From NCBI RefSeq assembly GCF_001908375.1, contig NZ_CP017241.1:1181001-1245000 (forward strand): a stretch of 64,000 nt of DNA. Reading direction: 5' to 3'. A program made the translations under genes and the position numbers. Origin of the DNA: Rhizobium etli 8C-3 (lineage in GTDB: Bacteria; Pseudomonadota; Alphaproteobacteria; Rhizobiales; Rhizobiaceae). The notes under the pieces were generated by a model. It had not been told where the DNA came from. It saw only the letters and a program-made list of their open reading frames with translations, and made no database searches. How positions within the stretch are numbered: position 1 is the first letter of the stretch; every line of letters starts with the position of its first letter. Below, one piece after another: positions 47,741-55,369 of the stretch.

Positions 47741-49108
47741 ATGTCCGATACTTACCAGCGCTCAAATCTCGCCGCCATCGATGCCGCCCATCATCTACAT
47801 CCCTTCTCCGACATGAAGAAGCTGAATGCCGACGGCACGCGCATCATTCAGCGCGGCGAGGGTGTCTACATCTGGGATACGCACGGCAAGAAGTATCTGG
47901 ACGGTTTTGCCGGGCTCTGGTGCGTCAATATCGGCTACGCCCGCAGGGAAATCACAGATGCCGTCGCGCGGCAGATGAACGAGCTGCCCTACTACAATAC
48001 CTTCTTCGGCACCACGAGCACGCCGACGACGCTGCTTGCGGAAAAGGTGACTGCTCATGCCGGCCCGCGCTTCAACCATGTCTTCTTCACCAGCTCCGGC
48101 TCAGAGGCCAACGATACCTGGTTGCGCATGGCGCGCGTCTATTGGAGTGCAGTCGGCAAGCCTTCGAAGAGGATCGTGATCGCCCGCAAGAACGGCTATC
48201 ACGGTTCGACGGTTGCCGGTGCCAGCCTCGGCGGCATGAAATACATGCACGAGCAGGGCGACCTGCCGATCCCCGGAATCGTCCATATCGGCCAGCCCTA
48301 CTGGTACGGCGAGGGCGGCAACCTGTCGCCTTGCGAATTCGGCCTTAAGGTGGCGCTCGAACTGGAGGCGAAGATCGACGAGCTCGGCGAGGAAAATGTC
48401 GCCGCTTTCGTCGCAGAGCCGGTGCAGGGTGCAGCGGGCGTTATCATCCCGCCCCAGACCTATTGGCCGGAGATAGACCGCATCTGCAAGGCGCGCAACA
48501 TCCTGCTCGTTGCCGACGAAGTCATCTGCGGCTTTGGCCGTCTCGGCGAATGGTTCGGCCATCAGCATTTCGGCGTTGAGCCAGATCTGGCGCCGATCGC
48601 CAAGGGCCTCTCATCGGGCTACCTGCCGATCGGCGGCGTGTTGGTCAGCGGCCGCATCGCCGACGTGCTGATCAACGAGGTCGGCGACTTCAACCACGGC
48701 TTCACCTATTCCGGCCATCCCGTCTGCGCTGCGGCGGCTTTGGAGAACTTGCGCATCATCGAGGACGAAAAGCTGGTCGAGCGCGTCCGCAATGACATCG
48801 GGCCTTATTTTGGCAAAGCCTGGGGCGCTCTCGGCGACCATGATCTCGTCGGCGAAGCAGTGAGCATCGGCCTGATGGGTGGGCTGCAGCTCACTGCGGA
48901 AAAGAAGACCCGCACGCGCTTCGAAAAGCCCGACGCGGTCGGAGCACTCGTGCGCAACCATGCGCTCGGAAACGGCCTCGTGCTGCGGGCCACCGGCGAC
49001 CGGATGCTGGCTTCCCCGCCACTTGTCATCAGCCATGATGAGGTGGACGAAATGGCTCGGATCGCAAAGATCGCTCTGGATGCGGCCTGGAAGGAACTGA
49101 AAAACTAG
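47741..49108 (+). CDS. Class III aminotransferase, putrescine/omega-amino acid type
   Basis: A 455-residue PLP enzyme of the SpuC/beta-alanine-pyruvate transaminase group. The PLP-binding region has SSGSEANDTWLRMARVYW and ADEVICGFGRLGEWFG, and the Schiff-base lysine is in DLAPIAKGLSSGYLPIGG. It likely moves the amino group of putrescine or a similar amine to pyruvate. I use the ATG at 47741; a TTG three codons earlier also opens the frame. It is divergent from the GS-like gene, and its stop overlaps the convergent glycosyltransferase gene by 4 bp. Confidence 0.9.
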   Translation: MSDTYQRSNLAAIDAAHHLHPFSDMKKLNADGTRIIQRGEGVYIWDTHGKKYLDGFAGLWCVNIGYARREITDAVARQMNELPYYNTFFGTTSTPTTLLAEKVTAHAGPRFNHVFFTSSGSEANDTWLRMARVYWSAVGKPSKRIVIARKNGYHGSTVAGASLGGMKYMHEQGDLPIPGIVHIGQPYWYGEGGNLSPCEFGLKVALELEAKIDELGEENVAAFVAEPVQGAAGVIIPPQTYWPEIDRICKARNILLVADEVICGFGRLGEWFGHQHFGVEPDLAPIAKGLSSGYLPIGGVLVSGRIADVLINEVGDFNHGFTYSGHPVCAAAALENLRIIEDEKLVERVRNDIGPYFGKAWGALGDHDLVGEAVSIGLMGGLQLTAEKKTRTRFEKPDAVGALVRNHALGNGLVLRATGDRMLASPPLVISHDEVDEMARIAKIALDAAWKELKN

Positions 49109-50613
49109 TCCGCAGGCGCGACCCACGCGTAGCCAAAACGATAGGAATCGCCATTGCGAGCGTAGTAATACGGAACCTCGATCGTCGAAACCTTAGGCGC
49201 GATGCTGCCGAGCTCCGGCATCGATTTCAGCCACTCGGCGGCTTTGGCGGGCAGGGCATTGCCTTGGGAAGTTGTAAGCGGCCAGACTACGAGCAGCGGG
49301 CGTTGCTTCGAGATCGAGACCACAGGCTTGAACCCCGGATAGTCGGTAGAAATCACGGTCGCCGGAAGAAGGTCCTTCCGCAAATTCCCCGCAAGCAGGC
49401 TGCCTTCCGCCAGTATGGCGGCAGGCTCGCCCTGTTGCCGGAGCGCTGCGGCGAGTTGAGCGTAGGGCACGTTCAATCGCTCGTAATCGCCGTTCAAAGT
49501 GGAAGCCGCGATGCGTCCGAAGAGAACGCTTGGAACGGTGATCATGATGATCGCGACGATCGGCATGAAGCGGCGCAAAGGATCTGAAACCGCAACTTTC
49601 GATGCCTCGACCTTGAGACAAAGATAAAGCGGGAAGATGAAGAAGAGCGGCACCAGCCACCGATCCTTGATATGGGCTGCTCCGCCGAAGATGACGAGAA
49701 GCAGGATGCCAAGGGTGGAAAAAAGCATGATGCGCTCAAGGAGCTGCGTCCACTGGGACCTGCCGGAAAGGGCCGAGGCAAACGGCTTGCCGAAGGCGAT
49801 CGCAAAGACGAGCAATGTGACCGCGCAAAAGCCGATCACTGCAAGAACGAGCATGCCTGAACCCGTGGCGACCTGAGAAACGTAGCTCGCATTGCCGCCG
49901 TCGGTCAGCTTTTTCAGTGTCCGGGCCGTTGCAAAGCCGAGATTGTCCTTCAGCCAAAAGAGATGCGGCAGTACGATGACGAGAGCGGTGATTGTGGTCA
50001 GGGCCATGCGCCGGTCGAAGACGCGTTTGCGCATCTGCGGATCCATCAGTGCCGCCAAGAGCGCCGAAGCGGGCAGAAGGGCGAAATTGTATTTGGACAG
50101 CAGGCCGATGCCGATGCCGATGCCGGTCACGAGATATGAGAGCACATCCGGCTTCTTGAGCGATCGGACAAATCCATAGAGGAAGACGCAGCCCGAGAAG
50201 AACACCGCGACCGTATGCGTCAGGTCGCGCTGCATTTCGAATGCGACCTGCGGAAGCGTCAGGAGCCCGAGCGTTGCGATCATCGCCAGTACGCTGTCCT
50301 TCAGGATCATCCGTGCTGTCAGGCCGTAAATTACGTAGGATGTGAAAAGAAGCGCATTCTTGACGACGGCAAGCGAAAGCAGCGAGACACCGCTGATTAA
50401 AAAGGCGGCATATTGCAGCCAGTTGTAGAAAGGCGGCTGCGGGCCATAACCGGCGGCAAGCCATTGCGAGCGGAAGGCCTGCTCGGCTTCGTCGAGCCCG
50501 AGCGTCGGCGGCATCGCCACGCGAACGGCAATCTGTAGGAGAAAATATGCGGCGAGCACCGCGAAAATCCACCGCATGTCGACGTTGCGGGCCTTTTGCG
50601 TGTCCTCGTTCAT
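49105..50613 (-). CDS. GT39/ArnT-like membrane glycosyltransferase
   Basis: A 502-residue polytopic protein with about 11-12 helices and a short C-terminal periplasmic domain. The LGLDEAEQAFRSQWLA loop after helix 1 carries the catalytic acidic residues of the GT-C/PMT group (ArnT, GT39), which use polyprenyl-phosphate sugars. The ATG at 50613 has GGAAG 4-5 nt upstream; an earlier TTG extends the frame. It follows a GT2 gene that could make the lipid-linked sugar, so the pair probably decorates lipid A or another envelope glycan. Confidence 0.85.
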   Translation of the reverse strand: MNEDTQKARNVDMRWIFAVLAAYFLLQIAVRVAMPPTLGLDEAEQAFRSQWLAAGYGPQPPFYNWLQYAAFLISGVSLLSLAVVKNALLFTSYVIYGLTARMILKDSVLAMIATLGLLTLPQVAFEMQRDLTHTVAVFFSGCVFLYGFVRSLKKPDVLSYLVTGIGIGIGLLSKYNFALLPASALLAALMDPQMRKRVFDRRMALTTITALVIVLPHLFWLKDNLGFATARTLKKLTDGGNASYVSQVATGSGMLVLAVIGFCAVTLLVFAIAFGKPFASALSGRSQWTQLLERIMLFSTLGILLLVIFGGAAHIKDRWLVPLFFIFPLYLCLKVEASKVAVSDPLRRFMPIVAIIMITVPSVLFGRIAASTLNGDYERLNVPYAQLAAALRQQGEPAAILAEGSLLAGNLRKDLLPATVISTDYPGFKPVVSISKQRPLLVVWPLTTSQGNALPAKAAEWLKSMPELGSIAPKVSTIEVPYYYARNGDSYRFGYAWVAPAD

Positions 50614-50739
50614 TTCACTTCCGTTTAGGCCAGAGATAGCCGAGCGCAAAGGTGTTACCGCTCTTGCAAAAGTGGTGCGGGAGCGTCAGCGAGCCGTTGG
50701 CGTCCGGTTCGATGCCGCATCGAGTTGCCCCTTCGCCTC

Positions 50740-51753
50740 TCAAGTGTCGCTTCCATCGAAGATCTGCCGCACGATGTAATTCGGAGAAGCGTCGTCGCGA
50801 TAGTAGGTGCGGGCAATCATCTCCGCCAGAATGCCAGTCGTGATCAACTGCACGGACGACAGCAGCAGCACGACGCCGACCATGAGCATCGGGCGGGTGC
50901 CGATATCGTTGCCGAGAATGAACTTGTCGAAGAACAGGTAAAGCAGGATCAGCGTTGCGAGTGCTCCCAGTCCGAGGCCGAGCGATCCGAAGAAATGGCC
51001 GGGCCGGGCCTTGTAGCGCATGAAGAACATCACCGACAGCAGGTCGAGGATAACCCGGAAGGTCCGCGAGATGCCGTATTTCGACTGGCCATGCTGGCGG
51101 GCATGGTGCGTGACGGCCATTTCGCCGATACGTGAGCTCGGGACGACGCCGGCGACCCAGGCGGGGATGAAGCGGTGCATTTCGCCCATCAGCTTTACCT
51201 GCTTGATGATCGAGGCGCGATAGATCTTCAGGCTGCAGCCATAGTCGTGGAGCTTGACGCCGGTGATACGACCGATCAGATAGTTGGCGCACCATGAGGG
51301 AATCTTGCGCAGCAGCAGGCCGTCCTTGCGGTTCTTGCGCCAGCCGACCAGGAGATCGAGTTCACGGCGCTCGAGTTCGGAAATCATCGAAGGAATGTCC
51401 TTCGGATCATTCTGCAGGTCGCCGTCCATCGTCGCAATCAGCCGGCCCTTTGCCGTATCGATGCCTGCCTGCATCGCAGCGGTTTGGCCGAAGTTGCGCT
51501 GCAACTCGACGATCCTGAGCGCCAGGCCCTCACGCCCTAGATACTTGCGGGCATTGACGAGGGTGGCATCCGTGCTGCCGTCATCGACCAGGATAAGCTC
51601 CCACCGGTAGGGATAGGCGACCATCGCGTCGCATATCCGTTCGACAAGCGTGCCGACGCTTTCTTCCTCGTTGAAGACCGGCACCACAAGCGAAAGTTCG
51701 AGCGACTGCGTTAGATCATTTGCGCTTTGCAGCGACTCTGACGTTGTCTGCAA
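50740..51753 (-). CDS. GT2 polyprenyl-phosphate glycosyltransferase (ArnC/DPM1-like)
   Basis: A 337-residue enzyme. The GT2 catalytic domain (about 20-240) has LSLVVPVFNEEESVGTLVER, ELILVDDGSTDATL and DGDLQNDPKDI (DxD). Two C-terminal helices at about 250-310 anchor it. It should move a sugar from a nucleotide to undecaprenyl phosphate on the cytosolic face. No ATG fits; the start appears to be a TTG at 51753 with AGGAG about 11 nt upstream. It is transcribed 126 bp ahead of the ArnT-like gene. Confidence 0.86.
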   Translation of the reverse strand: MQTTSESLQSANDLTQSLELSLVVPVFNEEESVGTLVERICDAMVAYPYRWELILVDDGSTDATLVNARKYLGREGLALRIVELQRNFGQTAAMQAGIDTAKGRLIATMDGDLQNDPKDIPSMISELERRELDLLVGWRKNRKDGLLLRKIPSWCANYLIGRITGVKLHDYGCSLKIYRASIIKQVKLMGEMHRFIPAWVAGVVPSSRIGEMAVTHHARQHGQSKYGISRTFRVILDLLSVMFFMRYKARPGHFFGSLGLGLGALATLILLYLFFDKFILGNDIGTRPMLMVGVVLLLSSVQLITTGILAEMIARTYYRDDASPNYIVRQIFDGSDT

Positions 51754-51827
51754 CTGTTATTGCTCCTAAAAGGCCGTGACGGCCAGTCGAGCGGCGTTTT
51801 GGCCACTGAAGTCAGGAAGCCTAGTAC

Positions 51828-52790
51828 ATGAACTCTCCGGCTGGCGCCAGTCGACAATCCTGGTTCGGGCGCAATCGAATGACACTGCTGACGATCGTCA
51901 TCGTCGCAGCCTATGCGCTTTTCATCGAGTGGTTCTGGGGATGGTCGGCCATCATCGCCCAATGGGCGGCCGTCGGCGTTATGCCGATCCTCGTTGCTCT
52001 TGCATTGTTGACCAGTACCTATTTCCTGCGGACATGGCGCATTCTCGATTACTTCCCACGCGAGACGGCGGGCAGGTTCGGCACGCTTTTCCGCGTGACG
52101 CAGGTTCATAACCTGCTCAACATCATGCTGCCGTTGCGCACCGGAGAGACGAGTTTTCCGGTTCTCATGCGCGCGGAATTCGGCATTCCGCTGACGCGTG
52201 CAACCTCCGCTCTCCTTGTCATGCGTCTCCTCGATCTGCATGCGCTGCTTGCCGCAGCCGGCATCGGATTTGCGGCAGCCGCTCCGGATGCCGTTCTGGC
52301 CTGGCTTTTGTGGACCGCATTCCTGCTTTTGCCGATCACCGCTTTCCTGGTCCGCAAGCCTTTGCTTCGCTTCGGCTTGCGGATCTTTCCCGCCAAGGCG
52401 CAGGGCTTCCTGACGGAAATCGACAGCGGCCTGCCCGCAGATGCCACAGCCTTCGGGCGAGCCTGGGCCATGACGGCGGTGAACTGGTTGGTGAAGGTCG
52501 TCGTGCTCGTCTGGGCGCTCAGCCTCATGGGCGTTTCGCCGCTCACGGCCAGTTTCGGCGGCGCGCTTGGAGGCGAGCTTTCGTCGGTTCTTCCGGTCCA
52601 TGCGCCAGGCGGGGTCGGCACCTATCCCGCGGGCATCACCGCAGGCGCCGTTGCATTGGGTGCACCGGGCGGAAAGGCGGCGCTTGCGGCCCTGGCGCAG
52701 GCGAGCGTCAATGCACATCTGTTGATCATCGTCTCTGCCTTGACGGGAACCGCAATCTCACTGCCTTTCGGGCGGCGCCGTCAGCTGTGA
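51828..52790 (+). CDS. Flippase-like membrane protein, UPF0104/LPG synthase TM family
   Basis: A 320-residue protein with seven to eight helices and no soluble domain. It has the family's conserved blocks: RVTQVHNLLNIMLPLRTGET and GELSSVLPVHAPGGVGTYPA. This membrane module is shared with the flippase half of MprF and with AglD-type proteins, and is thought to move lipid-linked cargo. AGGAAG lies 7 nt before the ATG. It is divergent from the GT2 gene, suggesting a joint role in glycan or lipid export. It overlaps the convergent sigma factor gene by 33 bp. Confidence 0.85.
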   Translation: MNSPAGASRQSWFGRNRMTLLTIVIVAAYALFIEWFWGWSAIIAQWAAVGVMPILVALALLTSTYFLRTWRILDYFPRETAGRFGTLFRVTQVHNLLNIMLPLRTGETSFPVLMRAEFGIPLTRATSALLVMRLLDLHALLAAAGIGFAAAAPDAVLAWLLWTAFLLLPITAFLVRKPLLRFGLRIFPAKAQGFLTEIDSGLPADATAFGRAWAMTAVNWLVKVVVLVWALSLMGVSPLTASFGGALGGELSSVLPVHAPGGVGTYPAGITAGAVALGAPGGKAALAALAQASVNAHLLIIVSALTGTAISLPFGRRRQL

Positions 52791-54002
52791 TATCCTCTTG
52801 CGCAGGAAAGCCAGCTCTGGCCCTTGCTGACAAAGGGACAGCGCGCGTTCATAGGCGGTGATCGCCTCTGCCTTGCGGTCGAGCTGGCGCAGGAAATCGG
52901 CGCGTGCGGCATGCGCAAGGTGATAGCTGCCGAGCTTGCCCGATGCCAGAATGCAGTCGATGATCTCGAGGCCCCTTTGTGGTCCTTCCGACATTGCGAT
53001 CGCCACTGCGCGGTTGAGTTCGACGATCGGCGAGGGTTGGGCCGTCATCAGCAGGTCGTAATAGGCAGCGATGCGCGGCCAATCCGTTGCCTCCGGCGTT
53101 CTGGCCCTGGCATGTTCGGCGGCAATGGCGGCCTGGACAGTGTAGAGGCCCACCTCGCCAGGTTCCATCGCCCGCCGCAGCAGGTCCATACCTTCTTCTA
53201 TCTTCCCGCGGTCCCAGGTCGATCGATCCTGTTCTGCAATGAGGACGAGGCTGCGGTCGTCTGCGCGCCGTGCCAGCCCGCGGGAATCCTGCAGCAGCAT
53301 CAGCGCCAGCAGGCCCTCGACATCGGGATGTGGCAGCAAGTCGGCCACCAGCCGCGCCAGCCGGATCGCCTCGGCAGTCAGGTCGGCCCGGACCACTTCC
53401 GTGCCCCAAGAGGCCGAATAGCCTTCGTTGAAGACGAGATAGATGACGTGTAGCACGCGCTCGAGGCGCTGCGGCAGTTCGTCGAGGTCGGGAACTTCGT
53501 AAGGGATGCGATCTGAACGTATCTTGCTCTTCGCCCGCACGATCCGCTGTGCGACGGTCGGGGTAGGAACGAGGAATGCATGGGCGATTTCCTCGGTCGT
53601 CAGGCCACAGACTTCGCGCAGCGCCAATGCCATCTGGGCCTCACATGGAATGGCCGGATGGCAGCAGGTGAAGATCAGTCGCAGCATGTCGTCGCCGACA
53701 AGCTCCATGTTGCCGATCTCCGCAGCGTCGGCCTCGCCATACAGGCTGTCTTCGATGTCCTTCAGGGACGCATCGAAGCGCGAGCGCCGCCGGATACGGT
53801 CGATTGCCTTGTGGCGCCCGGTGGAAACGAGCCATGAAAAAGGATTGCCGGGAACACCGTCGCGCGGCCATGCGCGCGCGGCTGACGCAAAAGCGTCGTG
53901 CAGGGCCTCCTCAGCCTGGTCGAAATCGCCGAGCAGGCGGATGAGAGTTGCCAGCACCCGTCTCGATTGGGCCCGGTAGATGTCCTCGATCAGTTGCTCC
54001 AA
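52758..54002 (-). CDS. ECF42 RNA polymerase sigma factor
   Basis: A 414-residue sigma factor. Sigma-2 covers about 10-80 (LLGDFDQAEEALHDAFASAA, STGRHKAIDRIRRR) and sigma-4 about 105-165 (EVCGLTTEEIAHAF, TPTVAQRIVRAKSKI). A long C-terminal extension of about 230 residues with TPR-like helices (DUF6596 type) is the mark of ECF42, in which the extension is needed for activity and no anti-sigma factor is known. The start is a TTG with GGAG 6 nt upstream; an in-frame stop lies two codons before it. It is the last gene behind two DGPF/YCII genes, the standard ECF42 context. Confidence 0.9.
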   Translation of the reverse strand: MEQLIEDIYRAQSRRVLATLIRLLGDFDQAEEALHDAFASAARAWPRDGVPGNPFSWLVSTGRHKAIDRIRRRSRFDASLKDIEDSLYGEADAAEIGNMELVGDDMLRLIFTCCHPAIPCEAQMALALREVCGLTTEEIAHAFLVPTPTVAQRIVRAKSKIRSDRIPYEVPDLDELPQRLERVLHVIYLVFNEGYSASWGTEVVRADLTAEAIRLARLVADLLPHPDVEGLLALMLLQDSRGLARRADDRSLVLIAEQDRSTWDRGKIEEGMDLLRRAMEPGEVGLYTVQAAIAAEHARARTPEATDWPRIAAYYDLLMTAQPSPIVELNRAVAIAMSEGPQRGLEIIDCILASGKLGSYHLAHAARADFLRQLDRKAEAITAYERALSLCQQGPELAFLRKRISQLTAPPERQ

Positions 54003-54265
54003 ATGCTACTCCGGTAAAGTGAGTATCCGCGCCGGCCGCAGTTTACGGCGCCGACGCGTGCGGCAATCTCCTGGACGCTGCGGAGTCCGTTGCTTGACAC
54101 GTAGGAAACCCCCAAGATGCTTCTTGGTTCGACATGAGCCCCATCGGTCGCCTGCCGTCGTTGTTGCGGAACTGCAGCTGAAATGCGCGCTCTGGCGAGT
54201 TCGCCGGTCTCTTTCGGCGTCATCGCGCCGCCAACGTCTGCAGAATTCTCGAAAACATGCCGCAT
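53990..54265 (-). CDS. Unrecognised 91-residue ORF inside the ECF42 operon
   Basis: This frame starts 3 bp after the stop of the second DGPF gene and its stop overlaps the sigma factor start by 13 bp, so it fills the gap exactly. It begins MRHVFENSADVGGAMTPKET and ends YSLYRSSIWSN. I recognise no domain. There is no clear Shine-Dalgarno site, but translation could be coupled to the preceding stop. It may be a real small protein, a decayed third DGPF gene or chance. Basic, soluble, with one cysteine. Confidence 0.35.
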   Translation of the reverse strand: MRHVFENSADVGGAMTPKETGELARARISAAVPQQRRQATDGAHVEPRSILGVSYVSSNGLRSVQEIAARVGAVNCGRRGYSLYRSSIWSN

Positions 54266-54268
54266 GGA

Positions 54269-54628
54269 CTAATCTTCATCCTTGATGGAATAGGCAGGAC
54301 GGATCTCGACAGAGGCGTATTTCAGGATCGGGAAAGTCGAAACGATCGATTTCGCTTCCTCCATGTCCCTGGCTTCGAGCAATACGAAACCGCCGAGGTG
54401 CTCCTTGATTTCTGCGAAAGGACCATCGGTCGCAACCGTCGTGCCCTTGCGGATGCGCAGAGTGACTGCCGAGGCGGGCTCGCGCAGCGCAAGCGCTTCC
54501 TGAAGAAAACCGCGATCGTGCCAGAGATCGTCACTGACGATGCATTCTTTAGTCAGCGCCTCCCATTCTTCCTGCGGGACCAGCTTGCTTTTTTCGGTAT
54601 CGAACCAGACCTGGCAAAGAAACTTCAT
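54269..54628 (-). CDS. DGPF/YCII-domain protein, second copy
   Basis: A 119-residue YCII-related protein. It starts MKFLCQVWFDTEKSKLVPQE and carries the signature TDGPFAEIKEHLGGFVLLEA (about 67-86), giving the DGPF name. Such dimeric ferredoxin-like proteins nearly always lie next to ECF42 sigma factors, and some are their main targets; their chemistry is unknown. It lies 11 bp behind the first copy. Confidence 0.88.
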   Translation of the reverse strand: MKFLCQVWFDTEKSKLVPQEEWEALTKECIVSDDLWHDRGFLQEALALREPASAVTLRIRKGTTVATDGPFAEIKEHLGGFVLLEARDMEEAKSIVSTFPILKYASVEIRPAYSIKDED

Positions 54629-54639
54629 GGCGTGCTTCC

Positions 54640-54990
54640 TCAGTCGAACGTGTGGACAGGATGAATTTCAATGCTGCCGAACTTTGCCAGTCGAATACCG
54701 GCTGGGACACGGATCGCGTCGCTGAGGTCATTGGCCTCGATCAGGCTGAGGCCGCCGATCTGTTCCTTCGTCTCAACATAGGGGCCATCGGTCACCGACA
54801 CCATTCCATTGCGCACATGGCTGGTCACGGCACTCATCTGCGATTGCAGAGGCTCGGCGCGGATCATGTGGCCGCATGCGACGAGGTCCCCTTCATAACC
54901 AGGCAAATCCCTGTCGAGGCTCGTCTTCTCCTCTTTCCTCATGCGCTCGAGCGCGGATGGCCCAAACCACCCCTGACACAGATATTTCAT
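54640..54990 (-). CDS. DGPF/YCII-domain protein, first copy
   Basis: A 116-residue YCII-related protein that leads the ECF42 operon. It starts MKYLCQGWFGPSALERM and has the signature TDGPYVETKEQIGGLSLIEA, with Tyr instead of Phe in the DGPF box. GGAGG lies 6 nt before the ATG. Two ECF42-type promoter motifs lie upstream. It and the second copy differ enough to have split roles, perhaps as a heterodimer, which is inference. Confidence 0.88.
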   Translation of the reverse strand: MKYLCQGWFGPSALERMRKEEKTSLDRDLPGYEGDLVACGHMIRAEPLQSQMSAVTSHVRNGMVSVTDGPYVETKEQIGGLSLIEANDLSDAIRVPAGIRLAKFGSIEIHPVHTFD

Positions 54991-55026
54991 CGCTTGCCTC
55001 CTGCTGGCTGCCTCTCACGGCATGTT

Positions 55027-55053
55027 GACGAAGAGACTAGGCGGAAATCGACA
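55027..55053 (-). promoter_or_regulatory. ECF42-type promoter, proximal, for the DGPF-sigma operon
   Basis: On the minus strand TGTCGA (55053-55048) is followed after exactly 17 bp by CGTC (55030-55027). This matches the TGTCGA / CG(A/T)C pattern reported for ECF42 targets. A start near 55019 would give a leader of about 30 nt to the ATG at 54990. Confidence 0.62.
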
Positions 55054-55084
55054 GCAAAGAAAAAAATCTTTCCTTCACCCGGCC

Positions 55085-55112
55085 TGTCGAAATCGTCGGC
55101 GTGCATTCGACA
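55085..55112. promoter_or_regulatory. Overlapping bidirectional ECF42-type promoters
   Basis: On the plus strand TGTCGA (55085-55090), N17, CGAC (55108-55111) points at the small membrane-protein gene at 55145. On the minus strand TGTCGA (55112-55107), N17, CGAC (55089-55086) points at the DGPF operon. The two share an inverted repeat TGTCGAA...TTCGACA. The plus start near 55119 would leave a leader of about 26 nt containing the GGAG site. Confidence 0.58.
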
Positions 55113-55144
55113 AAGCTCCATCGACAAATGAAGGAGTGAAGGAC

Positions 55145-55363
55145 ATGGGAGTTCTGGAAATAGCCATTGCAAGTCTCATCTGGGCGCGCCACAGGCAGGA
55201 GTCCCGCGATGAGCTTTACGAGACGGATACTGGCCAGATTCTTGGGCGGATGATGGTTGCCTTTGCGGTGTTTGCCGTGGTCATCGCAGGACTGGAGATT
55301 GCGGCCGCAAGCCCTGGCGCCCCGCAAATGATTGCGGATCGCACGGTGGCAGAAGTGAAGTGA
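55145..55363 (+). CDS. 72-residue membrane protein, likely ECF42 target
   Basis: Encodes 72 residues beginning MGVLEIAIASLIWARHRQES. A hydrophilic segment with DELYETDTGQI follows, then a hydrophobic helix at about 37-55 (MVAFAVFAVVIAGLEIAAAS) and a short soluble tail. GGAG lies 8 nt before the ATG at 55145; the longer open frame to 55022 would start inside the promoter region. It is divergent from the DGPF-sigma operon and has an ECF42-type promoter motif at the right distance. No family recognised; it converges on amn with 6 bp between the stops. Confidence 0.6.
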   Translation: MGVLEIAIASLIWARHRQESRDELYETDTGQILGRMMVAFAVFAVVIAGLEIAAASPGAPQMIADRTVAEVK

Positions 55364-55369
55364 AGCGGA

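Noticed and set aside
54991..55144. Third TGTCGA on the minus strand at 55126-55121
   Set aside because: The base group 17 bp downstream is CACG, not CG(A/T)C, so I do not count it as an ECF42 promoter.
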